Counted from the first letter of the stretch, positions 54,884-62,988 are shown. The stretch is 64,000 nt of DNA from CADEDV01 sp964412375 (GCA_964412375.1 CAYPOD010000005.1:70299-134298), one strand, 5' to 3'. Made by a program: numbers and translations. The notes: generated by a model from the letters alone, not told the origin.

Positions 54884-56435
54884 TCATTTCCGCCACTCTC
54901 TCTCCATCCATCGCTGCGCTGACAATGCCACCGGCATAACCTGCCCCTTCTGCACAGGGATATAAATTTTCTGCCTGCGGATGCTGCAATGTTACCTGAT
55001 GCCGGGGAATGCGGACCGGCGAAGAAGTTCTTGATTCTGTGGCCACAACAACGGCCTCATTGCTGAAATATCCTCTCATTTTTTTGCCAAATTCTTTAAA
55101 CGCCTGCTGAAGCCTTGAATGAATAAACTCCGGCAGCACCTCTTTCAGTTCTACAGATTGAATGCCGGGAAGGTAAGAGCAGGAAGGAAGGGTAGATGAT
55201 AATTTTTGGGTTGAAAAGTCAACCATCCTTTGAGCAGGCGCAACAAATTTTCCACCCCCTGCAGCAAAAGCTTTTTGCTCCACTGCCTGCTGAAAATGCA
55301 TTAACAGCAAAGGATCTTTTTCATTTTTTGTTTTGAGATAGGTCCAGGCGTCTTTTTGTTCCACCGTCACCACAATTCCGCTGTTGGCATATGGATTATT
55401 TCTTTTGGAAGGGCTCCAGCCGTTCACTACCAGTTCGCCAGGAGAAGTAGCCGCAGGTTCAATGATACCGCCGGGACACATACAAAAGGAAAAAACGCCT
55501 TTCCCTTCCACCTGTTGCACCAGGCTGTAAGATGCTGGCGGCAAAAAAGGATCTCTTAAAGTGCAGTGATATTGCGAACTATCAATTAATGACTGCGGAT
55601 GCTCTACTCTCACACCAAGGGCAAAGGGTTTTGCCTCAACCAGCAGTTGTTTGTCATACAGCAATTGAAATATATCACGGGCAGAATGTCCTGTGGCTAG
55701 AATAAAGGCATCTGCTTCAAAGATATTTCCACAGGCTGTTTTTACGGCAGTAATGCGTCCTTTATTCAAAAGAAGATCGGTCACTTTTTTTTCAAACTGG
55801 AAGGTGGCGCCGCAACTGAGCAATTGTTTACGCATTGCTGTGATGATTTGAGGCAGCTTGTTGGTGCCAATATGCGGGTGAGCTTCAAACAGGATCTTTT
55901 CTTCAGCGCCAAAATGAACAAAGAGATGCAGGATGCGGTTCAAATCACCCCTTTTGGTGCTGCGGGTATATAATTTGCCGTCGCTGTATGTACCGGCACC
56001 GCCTTCGCCAAAGCAATAATTGCTTTCAGGGTTCACTTCTCCTTCTTTATTCAGCCTGGCAAGGTCTCTTCTTCTTGATCTTACGTCTTTTCCTCTTTCG
56101 AGCAGGATGGGTTGGATACCCGCTTCGGCCAGTTTCAGTGCAGCAAATAAACCAGCGGGGCCGGCGCCTATTATTACAACTCTTTTTTTTGCCTGATGCA
56201 CATCCCTGAAACGGAATTCCGGTTTATCCCTTGGCAGCAAAGGTTCATTGATAAAAGCTTTCACTGAAATGTTTACCACAGGCTTCCTGCTTCGGGCATC
56301 CACGGAGCTTTTCAATATATGATAGCCGGTTACTGCAGCAGGCTTCACCGCTTCAGCACGGGCAATGTATTTTTTTACGGTCTCATCGTCGGCTGCTTCA
56401 GCCGGGAGCAGTTTTAATGTGATGATTTTTTGCAT
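54849..56435 (-). CDS. FAD-dependent dehydrogenase (COG2509 type)
   Basis: A 528-residue flavoprotein. The first 95 residues form a small N-terminal domain. A dinucleotide-binding motif VVIIGAGPAGLFAALKLAEAG follows near residue 91, then LERGKDVRSRRRDLA and NPESNYCFGEGGAGTYSDGK, the signature of this uncharacterised family, and the FAD-binding end EGAGYAGGIVSAAMDG. The same region holds the C of YCFGEGG. The physiological electron acceptor is unknown. The 3' end overlaps the phospholipase-like gene by 35 bp. It lies 130 bp from the outer-membrane protein gene. Confidence 0.88.
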   Translation of the reverse strand: MQKIITLKLLPAEAADDETVKKYIARAEAVKPAAVTGYHILKSSVDARSRKPVVNISVKAFINEPLLPRDKPEFRFRDVHQAKKRVVIIGAGPAGLFAALKLAEAGIQPILLERGKDVRSRRRDLARLNKEGEVNPESNYCFGEGGAGTYSDGKLYTRSTKRGDLNRILHLFVHFGAEEKILFEAHPHIGTNKLPQIITAMRKQLLSCGATFQFEKKVTDLLLNKGRITAVKTACGNIFEADAFILATGHSARDIFQLLYDKQLLVEAKPFALGVRVEHPQSLIDSSQYHCTLRDPFLPPASYSLVQQVEGKGVFSFCMCPGGIIEPAATSPGELVVNGWSPSKRNNPYANSGIVVTVEQKDAWTYLKTKNEKDPLLLMHFQQAVEQKAFAAGGGKFVAPAQRMVDFSTQKLSSTLPSCSYLPGIQSVELKEVLPEFIHSRLQQAFKEFGKKMRGYFSNEAVVVATESRTSSPVRIPRHQVTLQHPQAENLYPCAEGAGYAGGIVSAAMDGERVAEMITAVLAPACGQ

Positions 56436-56502
56436 GCGGCCAGGTTTTTATCCTGAAACGATCAGAAATGCAGATCAAAAATATACAGTCCCGCCGGTAG
56501 TA

Positions 56503-56536
56503 TAAAAAAGAAAGGCCGGATGAAAATTCCGGCCTT
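56503..56536 (-). terminator. Terminator of the outer-membrane barrel gene
   Basis: AAGGCCGGA (56512-56520) pairs with TCCGGCCTT (56528-56536) over 9 bp around a 7-nt loop; the A-run at 56503-56509 gives a T-run on the minus strand. Confidence 0.88.
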
Positions 56537-56564
56537 GTCGAATTAGAACTATTATCAGCTTTCT

Positions 56565-57179
56565 TTATTTCTTTTTCTTTTTATTGAACATTTTAATTGC
56601 TGCATAAATTTGTATGCCTTCGTTCAGGCAGGTGTATGTTTCCGGTCGGGTGCTCACATCCTTGGTGCCGCTCATATACCTTGCGCCAATACCTACTTTT
56701 TTGGCTGCCCATGTTTCAATACCGGCAGTCCATCCCAGGTCAATATCCTTGGTCCGGGTTGTAACATCATAATCCGGGGCTTGCTTATTTCTGTTTGTTG
56801 CCCGTATCAAAAAATCGCATTGCGGGCCTGCAAAAACCCTTACTTCCGGAAATACGTTGTACTTGAGAACAAGCGGAACAGAGAAATAATTGAAACGGAA
56901 GTTTTCCAAGCCAAAATCCAGGTCTTCTACTTTTCCGCCCATCTGGGAATAAAGGAAACTGGCTTCTATGGCGAATTTTTTGCCTATGGTTCTTTCTGCA
57001 AAGAAGCCGAATGCAACACCGCCTTTGTGTGAGATGTCATAAGTGTCATATTCAACCGGTGTGCGGAATGTGCTCATGTTCACACCGGCTTTTACCCCGG
57101 TAGTCGTTTTCTTTTCCTGCCCTGAAGCATATGTGGCAGTTATGGCAAAAAAGATAAATAGTGTAAAATACTTTCTCAT
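56565..57179 (-). CDS. Outer-membrane beta-barrel protein (PorT/OmpW-like small barrel)
   Basis: A 204-residue protein with a signal peptide of about 20 residues (MRKYFTLFIFFAITATYASG) and alternating amphipathic strands of 9-11 residues: TGVKAGVNMSTFRTP, AFGFFAERTIGKKFAIEASFLYSQMGGKV, FNYFSVPLVLKYNVFPEVRVFAGPQCDFLI. The glycine-and-aromatic pattern predicts an eight-stranded barrel of the kind found in PorT-like proteins. No substrate is known. It ends in a lysine tail (KKKKK) and has its own terminator. A TACATTTG -7 element is at 57204-57211. Confidence 0.78.
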   Translation of the reverse strand: MRKYFTLFIFFAITATYASGQEKKTTTGVKAGVNMSTFRTPVEYDTYDISHKGGVAFGFFAERTIGKKFAIEASFLYSQMGGKVEDLDFGLENFRFNYFSVPLVLKYNVFPEVRVFAGPQCDFLIRATNRNKQAPDYDVTTRTKDIDLGWTAGIETWAAKKVGIGARYMSGTKDVSTRPETYTCLNEGIQIYAAIKMFNKKKKK

Positions 57180-57203
57180 GTCAGATCATGTTTTGGTAAT
57201 ATA

Positions 57204-57211
57204 CAAATGTA
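57204..57211 (-). promoter_or_regulatory. -7 element of the outer-membrane barrel gene
   Basis: The minus strand reads TACATTTG, 24 nt before the ATG at 57179, an exact match to TAnnTTTG. The -33 half is not seen. Confidence 0.4.
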
Positions 57212-57347
57212 ATAATATTTGCCATTCGGCCTGCTGTCAGCCATTGTTTTTTGCATGCGCAGAAAAAAGACCAAAATACTCCTCAAAAAGTGAGGATTCT
57301 TTTTATTTGCAGGCGAATTCTGGCTACCTTCAATTTGGCTCTGCAGC

Positions 57348-58094
57348 ATGAAAAAAATTATTCTTCTCATATCTGCCAGCTGGCTGATCGCTGCTGGTTC
57401 CTGTACCCGGTATTTCAGGCCGGCATCCTTAGGATATACCAATTACCAGGTTAAAACAGATCAGACTGCAGATACTGCACTTGCTGCTTTATTACTTCCT
57501 TATAGTGATAGTGTTAACAAAAGCATGAACGAAGTAGTGGGAGTTTCAACTGTCATGCTGGAAAAAAAGCGTCCGGAGTGTACAATGGGCAATTTTATGA
57601 CAGATGCTATACTGGAGATGGCCCGGCAAAAATTCGGCAAACGGGTGGACGTGGCTTTTGTAAATTATGGAGGAATGCGGATGACACAGGTGGCAGCCGG
57701 TGAATTGACCAGGGGAAAGATTTTTGAAATGATGCCCTTTGAGAATTTGCTGGTCCTTCAGGAAATAAAAGGTTCGGTTTTGCAGGAGTTTCTTGATCAA
57801 ATCGCAGCCTGGGACGGCTGGCCCGTAGCCGGAATGACGATGCAGATAAAAGATAAGAAGGCAGTAAATGTGTTGATTGGCGGCAAGCCGCTTGATCCAA
57901 CAGCTGTTTATGTGGTGGCCAATTCAGATTATGTAGCCAATGGTGGGGATGGCCTCACCTTTTTAAGGAGTATCCCCCAGCAAAATATTGGCTACCTGGT
58001 GCGGGATTCATTTTTTGATTATATAAAATGGCTGAAAGCCCAGGGAAAAAATATTGCTCCTAAACTTGAAAACCGGGTGACCCATGCAGACTAG
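57348..58094 (+). CDS. 5'-nucleotidase C-terminal domain lipoprotein
   Basis: A 248-residue lipoprotein (lipobox AAGSC near residue 20) that contains only the C-terminal, substrate-binding domain of UshA-type nucleotidases: PECTMGNFMTDAILEMAR, DVAFVNYGGMR, NLLVLQEIKGSVLQEFLDQI and VVANSDYVANGGDGLTFL. The catalytic metallophosphatase domain is encoded by the next gene, which overlaps by 11 bp. The usual order in a single protein is catalytic domain first, so this pair is a split enzyme in reverse gene order. It should hydrolyse nucleotides or other phosphate esters in the periplasm. Confidence 0.85.
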   Translation: MKKIILLISASWLIAAGSCTRYFRPASLGYTNYQVKTDQTADTALAALLLPYSDSVNKSMNEVVGVSTVMLEKKRPECTMGNFMTDAILEMARQKFGKRVDVAFVNYGGMRMTQVAAGELTRGKIFEMMPFENLLVLQEIKGSVLQEFLDQIAAWDGWPVAGMTMQIKDKKAVNVLIGGKPLDPTAVYVVANSDYVANGGDGLTFLRSIPQQNIGYLVRDSFFDYIKWLKAQGKNIAPKLENRVTHAD

Positions 58095-59022
58095 GAAAAA
58101 ATTTATCAAACATGCGGCATTATCTGCCGGTGCCTTGCTGGCCGGTCCTTCTTTGCTGGAAGCTGCAGCGGAACTGGCACCGGTAAAGTTAACAATCCTG
58201 CATACCAATGATGTGCACAGCCGGCTGGAACCTTTCCCTATGGACGGAAGCCGCAACCAGGGTCTTGGAGGTGTGGTGGCGAGAACCGGGCTGATCCATA
58301 AAATAAGACAACAGGAAGAACATATTGTATTGCTGGATGCAGGTGATATTTTCCAGGGCACTCCATATTTTAATTTTTATAAAGGTGAACCTGAAATTAA
58401 AGCCATGTCGGCTATGGGTTATGATGCCTGCACAATAGGCAATCATGATTTTGATGCAGGACTGGAAAACCTCGCTACGCAATTGACCCGCTATGCCAGT
58501 TTCCCGATGCTGGTTTGCAACTATGATTTCAGCGGCACACCGATGGAAAACAAATCAATCCCGTATAAAGTGATAAAAAAAGGAAAACTGAAAATCGGCA
58601 TATTGGGTGTGGGCATTGAAATGAAAGGACTGGTACCGGATAATCTTGCGGCCGGTACGAAATACCTTGATCCAGTCCAGAAAGCAAACGAGACTGCCTA
58701 TGAGTTGAAAAAGTCACATAAATGCGATATGATCATTTGTTTGTCTCACCTGGGTTATCCTTACAAAGGTTATGAAAGGGTGAATGATGTAACGGTCGCT
58801 GCTGAATCAGAATATATAGACCTCATTATCGGCGGCCATACACATACTTTTATGGATGAACCTGCTGTTGTGAAGAATAAAAATGGCAATGATGTGGTGA
58901 TAAACCAGGCCGGTTGGGCAGGGCTGGTTTTAGGCAGACTTGATTTTGAATTTTCCAAATTTTCGGGCAAAAAAATGATGAAATCGCAGGCTATTTCAAT
59001 TACGAAAAAATCACCCGAATAA
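58084..59022 (+). CDS. 5'-nucleotidase metallophosphatase domain, separate gene
   Basis: A 312-residue calcineurin-like phosphatase. The dinuclear metal motifs appear in order: ILHTNDVHSRLEP near residue 40, LLDAGDIFQGTP, TIGNHDFDAGLENL, CLSHLGYP and IGGHTHTF. It begins MQTRKKFIKHAALSAGALLAG, a Tat-like signal with RKKF in place of a twin RR. It starts inside the previous gene (11-bp overlap), so translation of the two domains is coupled. Together they would form one UshA-like enzyme. Confidence 0.9.
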   Translation: MQTRKKFIKHAALSAGALLAGPSLLEAAAELAPVKLTILHTNDVHSRLEPFPMDGSRNQGLGGVVARTGLIHKIRQQEEHIVLLDAGDIFQGTPYFNFYKGEPEIKAMSAMGYDACTIGNHDFDAGLENLATQLTRYASFPMLVCNYDFSGTPMENKSIPYKVIKKGKLKIGILGVGIEMKGLVPDNLAAGTKYLDPVQKANETAYELKKSHKCDMIICLSHLGYPYKGYERVNDVTVAAESEYIDLIIGGHTHTFMDEPAVVKNKNGNDVVINQAGWAGLVLGRLDFEFSKFSGKKMMKSQAISITKKSPE

Positions 59023-59158
59023 AAATTTTTTTTTATCTCAGAATTGTAGATATTCGCCGTCCTGTCCAACTTTTTTTATTGACATCGTGTGAAGAAGATT
59101 CCAGGACATTTTTTCAAAGAATATAACTTAACCCGATATACAAACTGCTTATTGACAG

Positions 59159-60592
59159 ATGGAGAAAAATGCTGAAAAAGTCTGGGGCAATTGTTTAAAG
59201 ATCATCAAGGATATTGTTGAATGGCAGCATTACAAAACATGGTTTGAACCTATCCATCCTGTTTCCCTGAAAAATAATATTCTCGTTATCCAGGTGCCCA
59301 GCCAGTTTTTTTTCGAATATCTCGAAGAACATTATGTAAATTTATTAGCGAAGACGTTGAAAAGAGAATTGGGCAAAGAGGCCCGTCTTGAATATCGCAT
59401 CATGGTGGACAGCGGTAACAGCAAGAACAAACCAGTCACCATGGATGTAAGCGGGCATGGTTATAAAACTTATTCCAATAACGAAATGGACTTTCCTTTA
59501 GTCATAAGTAATCCTGTAAAGAATCCCTTCGTTATACCGGGTTTGAAAAAAATGCAGATTGACCCGCAGCTCAACTCTGCTTACACATTTGAAGCGTTTA
59601 TAGAAGGTGATTGCAACAGGGTAGCCCGCCGTGCCGGAAAAACAGTGGCGGAAAAACCCGGCGCCAATTCTTTTAACCCATTGGTGATCTATGGTGGGGT
59701 GGGTTTGGGCAAGACACACCTGGCCCAGGCTATCGGTAACGAAGTAAAGCGATCTCATCCAAACAAAGTGGTGTTGTATGTGAGTTCAGAAAAGTTCATC
59801 AACCAGTTCATGGATCACAGCCGCAACAATGCGATTAATGATTTCATTCATTTCTACCAGTTGATTGATGTGTTGATCATTGATGATGTGCAGTTTTTTG
59901 CAAAGGCCGAGAAATCTCAGGATGCTTTCTTTGCTATTTTTAATCACCTGCATCAGTCGGGCAAACAGCTTATTCTTACTTCTGACAAACCCCCGAAAGA
60001 TCTTGAAGGAGTGCAGGAAAGATTACTGAGCCGGTTTCGCTGGGGCCTCAGCGCCGATCTGCAGGTGCCGGACTATGACACCCGGATTGATATCCTGGAA
60101 AGAAAAATGAAGAATGACGGGTTGGAAATGCCCAAAGAAGTGGTGAAATATATTGCCTATAATATCAATAGCAATGTGCGGGAACTGGAAGGGGCCTTGA
60201 TATCACTCTTGGCACAATCTTCGCTAAACCGAAGGGAGATTGATTTAGACTTAGCCAAAAAAGTGTTACGCAATTTCATCAAATCATCCAGTAAAGAGAT
60301 CACCATCGAAACCATCCAGCGCATGGTTTGCGAATACTTCGATGTTTCTTACGATAAGTTATTACAAAAAACCCGCAAACGGGAGATCGTACAGGCCCGC
60401 CAGATAACAATGTACCTCGCAAAAGCGTTCACTAAAAACTCATTAAAAACCATTGGCGAGCATTTTGGTGGCCGTGATCATACCACCGTGATCCATTCCT
60501 GCCAGACGGTGAAGGACCTGATGGATACGGACAGCGTTTTCAGGGAAAATGTGTTGGAACTGCAGCAAAAAGTGCAGTTGGCTGCTATGTAA
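59159..60592 (+). CDS. dnaA: Chromosomal replication initiator protein DnaA
   Basis: A 477-residue initiator. Domain I is at the N-terminus (VWGNCLKIIKDIVEWQHYKTWF), domain III is an AAA+ module with Walker A GGVGLGKTHLAQAIGN near residue 185, Walker B IDVLIIDDVQFF and sensor I TSDKPPKDL, and domain IV has the DnaA-box-binding helix-turn-helix (EHFGGRDHTTVIHSCQTVKD). No nonamer of the TTATCCACA type was noticed around it, and dnaN is absent, so the origin does not seem to lie here. The 136 bp before it include T-runs near 59024-59032 and 59072-59078. Confidence 0.96.
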   Translation: MEKNAEKVWGNCLKIIKDIVEWQHYKTWFEPIHPVSLKNNILVIQVPSQFFFEYLEEHYVNLLAKTLKRELGKEARLEYRIMVDSGNSKNKPVTMDVSGHGYKTYSNNEMDFPLVISNPVKNPFVIPGLKKMQIDPQLNSAYTFEAFIEGDCNRVARRAGKTVAEKPGANSFNPLVIYGGVGLGKTHLAQAIGNEVKRSHPNKVVLYVSSEKFINQFMDHSRNNAINDFIHFYQLIDVLIIDDVQFFAKAEKSQDAFFAIFNHLHQSGKQLILTSDKPPKDLEGVQERLLSRFRWGLSADLQVPDYDTRIDILERKMKNDGLEMPKEVVKYIAYNINSNVRELEGALISLLAQSSLNRREIDLDLAKKVLRNFIKSSSKEITIETIQRMVCEYFDVSYDKLLQKTRKREIVQARQITMYLAKAFTKNSLKTIGEHFGGRDHTTVIHSCQTVKDLMDTDSVFRENVLELQQKVQLAAM

Positions 60593-60626
60593 GATATTTT
60601 CAATGTTGCCAATAATTTATTGAATC

Positions 60627-60654
60627 AACCCCGGCCGAATCGTTGGGGTTTTTT
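60627..60654 (+). terminator. Terminator of dnaA
   Basis: AACCCC (60627-60632) pairs with GGGGTT (60645-60650) around a 12-nt GC-rich loop, followed by TTTT. It lies 35 bp after the stop codon. Confidence 0.8.
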
Positions 60655-60670
60655 GTTTCCTGGCATATAG

Positions 60671-60699
60671 AAAAGAAAAAGCCCTGCATTTGCAGAGCT
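60671..60699 (-). terminator. Terminator after tRNA-Pro
   Basis: AGCCCTGCA (60680-60688) pairs with TGCAGAGCT (60691-60699), with one wobble; the A-run at 60671-60679 gives a T-run on the minus strand, just beyond the tRNA. Confidence 0.82.
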
Positions 60700-60703
60700 T
60701 TTG

Positions 60704-60777
60704 TCGGGAGGACAGGATTCGAACCTGCGACCCCCTGGTCCCAAACCAGGTATTCTACCCGGCTGAACTACCTCCCG
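60704..60777 (-). tRNA. tRNA-Pro (UGG anticodon)
   Basis: A 74-nt tRNA. The acceptor stem CGGGAGG pairs with CCTCCCG, with A as the discriminator. The anticodon stem and loop are CCTGG-TTTGGGA-CCAGG with anticodon TGG. The T-loop is GTTCGAATC. The gene does not encode CCA; the next bases are CAA, so CCA must be added. Confidence 0.95.
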
Positions 60778-60784
60778 TGCCATA

Positions 60785-60813
60785 TTAAAACAGCCTGTCG
60801 GACTTTGCAGGCT
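60785..60813 (-). terminator. Hairpin between the tRNA-derived repeats and tRNA-Pro
   Basis: AGCCTG (60792-60797) pairs with CAGGCT (60808-60813) around a 10-nt loop. On the minus strand it is followed by GTTTTAATAT, a weak T-run. It may end or pause the transcript from tRNA-Ser, or be a processing signal. Confidence 0.5.
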
Positions 60814-60817
60814 ATGC

Positions 60818-61087
60818 GGTGAGAGAGGGATTCGATCCGCCATTGGGCGGAACAACTTTAATGTCGTCATTCCTCTTCAGGAATATCATAAGCCTCTTCA
60901 TCGCTGCGGTGAGGGAGGGATTCGATCCGCCATTGGGCGGAACAACTTTAAGGTCGTCACTCCTCTACAGGAATATCATAATCCTCTTCATCGCTGCGGT
61001 GAGGGAGGGATTTGATCCGCCATTGGGCGGAACAACTTTAAGGTCGTCACTCCTCTACAGGAATATCATAATCCTCTTCATCGCTGC
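60818..61087 (-). repeat. Three exact 90-bp tandem repeats derived from the 3' half of tRNA-Ser
   Basis: Three units begin at 60818, 60908 and 60998, and the tRNA-Ser acceptor 3' arm at 61088 is in register as a fourth. On the minus strand each unit contains a spacer of about 37 nt, then ACGACCTTAAAGTTGT (the variable arm), a new stem CCGCC / GGCGG replacing part of the T-stem, a T-loop-like GGATCGAATCC and CCTCACC, the 3' acceptor side. They lack the 5' half, so they cannot be tRNAs. The units next to the tRNA are nearly identical; the farthest one has several changes. Confidence 0.92.
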
Positions 61088-61177
61088 GGTGAGGGAGGGA
61101 TTCGAACCCTCGGTACAACTTTAAGGTCGTACGACGGTTTAGCAAACCGTTGATTTCAGCCACTCATCCACCTCACC
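61087..61177 (-). tRNA. tRNA-Ser (GCU anticodon)
   Basis: A 91-nt class II tRNA. The acceptor stem GGTGAGG pairs with CCTCACC, with G as the discriminator (the serine identity base). The anticodon arm is ACGGT-TTGCTAA-ACCGT with anticodon GCT. A long variable arm (GTACGAC / GTTGTAC) is present. CCA is not encoded. Its 3' end is the source of the repeats downstream. The promoter is at 61201-61230. Confidence 0.95.
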
Positions 61178-61200
61178 GGCTGCCCTTTTTCAGGGGGTGG

Positions 61201-61230
61201 CAAAAATAAAGATTAATTGCTTATTGGCAA
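61201..61230 (-). promoter_or_regulatory. Promoter of tRNA-Ser
   Basis: On the minus strand TTG (61230-61228), a 19-nt spacer and TATTTTTG (61208-61201) fit the Bacteroidota consensus exactly. Transcription should start about 17 nt before the tRNA and continue through the repeat array. Confidence 0.78.
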
Positions 61231-61280
61231 GAATCTTTTACTAAAGAAGTAAGGGATAAATTGCTTTTTCTGATTCCTTA

Positions 61281-62039
61281 TTATCTCCCCATCCATCCTC
61301 CATCTACTGTTACGATCGTCCCATTCATATAATCAGAAGCTGGAGAAGAAAGAAAAACAAAAGCACCGGTCAAATCTTCAGGAGTTCCCCAGCGATTTGC
61401 GGGTATTCTTGATAAGATAGCTGCATTTCTTTCTGCATCGGCTCTCAATTGTGCGGTATTGTCGGTGGCAATATAGCCGGGTGCAACTCCATTCACATTC
61501 ACGCCATGTTTTGCCCATTCGTTGGCAAAAGCTTTTATCAAAGAAGCAATAGCACCTTTGCTGGCTGCATAGCCGGGAACTGTGATGCCACCCTGGAAAG
61601 AAAGCAACGAAGCAGTGAAGACAATTTTACCAGCTCCCTGTTCAACCATTCTTTTGCCGATCTCTCTTGTCAGGATGAACTGCGCATTTAAATTGATATT
61701 GATAATAGTGTCCCAGTATTCATCAGGATGCTCTGCAACGGGTTTTCTCATAATATGCCCGGCGTTATTGATGAGAATATCAATTTTCGGATGATCGGCT
61801 TTTACTTTTTCAATAAAGCTATACAGCGATTTTCTATCAGCAAGATCACATTGATAAGTATAGAATTTCTTTCCTGCTGCCTGCACTGCCTTTTCCACTT
61901 CGCTGCCCGGTTCGGGTTTGGAGCTTACACCTATTATGTCGGCGCCTGATTCTGCCAATGCGATGGCGATAGCTTTACCAATACCACGGCTGCTGCCGGT
62001 TACTAGAGCCAGTTGCCCATCTACCCTGAAATTGAGCAT
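61281..62039 (-). CDS. kduD: 2-deoxy-D-gluconate 3-dehydrogenase / KduD-type SDR
   Basis: A 252-residue short-chain dehydrogenase. The NAD site is VTGSSRGIGKAIAIALAESG, then INNAGHIMRKP, the catalytic serine in VFTASLLSFQGG and the tyrosine-lysine pair in YAASKGA. It lies 16 bp after kduI on the same strand, which supports KduD, the step that reduces 2,5-diketo-3-deoxygluconate to 2-keto-3-deoxygluconate in pectin and alginate-like uronate breakdown. The context decides between it and other SDRs. Confidence 0.88.
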   Translation of the reverse strand: MLNFRVDGQLALVTGSSRGIGKAIAIALAESGADIIGVSSKPEPGSEVEKAVQAAGKKFYTYQCDLADRKSLYSFIEKVKADHPKIDILINNAGHIMRKPVAEHPDEYWDTIININLNAQFILTREIGKRMVEQGAGKIVFTASLLSFQGGITVPGYAASKGAIASLIKAFANEWAKHGVNVNGVAPGYIATDNTAQLRADAERNAAILSRIPANRWGTPEDLTGAFVFLSSPASDYMNGTIVTVDGGWMGR

Positions 62040-62055
62040 AGTTAATCATTAATAG

Positions 62056-62886
62056 TTATAGTAAGGTTTGAACCGGAACCGGATCCATGTCAGTGAATAC
62101 CATATTTTCTCCGGCCATGGCCCAGATAAAGGAATAGCTGGCTGTTGCCACTCCGCTGTGGATGCTCCATGCTGGAGAAAGAATGGCCTGTTCATTATTC
62201 AGAAATATATGTCTTGTTTCATGCGGCTCACCCATGAAATGAATGATACGTTGTCCTTCGGGAAGATCGAAATAAAAATAAGATTCCATCCTGCGGTCAT
62301 GTAAATGCGGCGGCATAGTGTTCCAGATACTTCCTTTCTTGAAGTTGGTTACACCCAGTACCAACTGGCAGCTTTGAATGCCGTCGTTGTGAATGTATTT
62401 ATTGATGACCCTGTGATTGTTGTTGTCAAGACTTCCCGTTTCAGCCGGTGATGCTTCAGCAGGTTTCATTAAACGGGTAGGATATTCCATGTGGGCAGGA
62501 CAAGAGAAGAAAATAAATTTGGCAGCGGAAGTTTTGTTGACGCTGCTGAAAACAATTTTCTGTTTTCCTTTACCTATGTAAAGGCAGTCCTGCTTTTCCA
62601 TATCAAACTTTTCTCCATCAACAGTCACATAGCCGTTTCCTGCAATGTTGATGATGCCTATCTCCCGGCGGCTCAGAAAATATTCAGCTTTAAGCGACTC
62701 ATAGGTTCCCAGTTGCAAAGACTGGTCAACAGGATGGGCAGCGCCAACGATCATCCGGTCGTAGTGCGTATAGACACATTCAATTTTATCTGCCTGTACG
62801 AGATTTTCAAGTAGAAATTTATCTCTTACCTGTTGTGTATTATATTTTGCAAAATCTTCGGGGTGCACCTGGTGAATGATCTTCAT
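62056..62886 (-). CDS. kduI: 5-dehydro-4-deoxy-D-glucuronate isomerase
   Basis: A 276-residue cupin-fold isomerase acting after polygalacturonate or glycosaminoglycan lyases. The N-terminal MKIIHQVHPEDFAKYNTQQV and DRMIVGAAHPV are family hallmarks, and the zinc-ligand motif TMPPHLHDRRMESYFYF (near residue 192-208) with HxH and E is intact; a third histidine is in SPAWSIHSG. Length is normal. With kduD 16 bp downstream it forms a two-gene uronate operon. An operator-like palindrome lies 87 bp upstream. Confidence 0.95.
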   Translation of the reverse strand: MKIIHQVHPEDFAKYNTQQVRDKFLLENLVQADKIECVYTHYDRMIVGAAHPVDQSLQLGTYESLKAEYFLSRREIGIINIAGNGYVTVDGEKFDMEKQDCLYIGKGKQKIVFSSVNKTSAAKFIFFSCPAHMEYPTRLMKPAEASPAETGSLDNNNHRVINKYIHNDGIQSCQLVLGVTNFKKGSIWNTMPPHLHDRRMESYFYFDLPEGQRIIHFMGEPHETRHIFLNNEQAILSPAWSIHSGVATASYSFIWAMAGENMVFTDMDPVPVQTLL

Positions 62887-62972
62887 GCTAGAGATTTTTG
62901 GTAAGTAATGGCAAAATAAAGCTGCGGGAGTAAAGCTAATTCAAACATCAATATGAAAAACCTGCAGAAATT

Positions 62973-62988
62973 CCGGGAACGTTTCCGG
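62973..62988. promoter_or_regulatory. LacI/GalR-type operator-like palindrome between kduI and the DUF1080 gene
   Basis: CCGGGAACGTTTCCGG is a 16-bp palindrome with one mismatch. Its centre AACGTT with flanking GG and CC resembles LacI/GalR-family operators (GNAACGTTNC). It lies in the 316-bp divergent gap 62887-63202, which has no other recognised feature, and could serve both genes. Confidence 0.5.

Noticed and set aside
59023..59158. Replication origin next to dnaA
   Set aside because: No cluster of DnaA boxes was noticed, and dnaN and recF are absent; the T-runs alone are not evidence.
60819..61124. Open reading frame with a 30-residue repeat on the plus strand
   Set aside because: It is the antisense of the tRNA-derived 90-bp repeats and runs into the tRNA-Ser gene; the 90-bp period (a multiple of three) creates the repeat protein by chance.
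60818..61177. CRISPR array
   Set aside because: The repeats are adjacent 90-bp units with identical spacers and contain tRNA sequence; there are no variable spacers and no cas genes.
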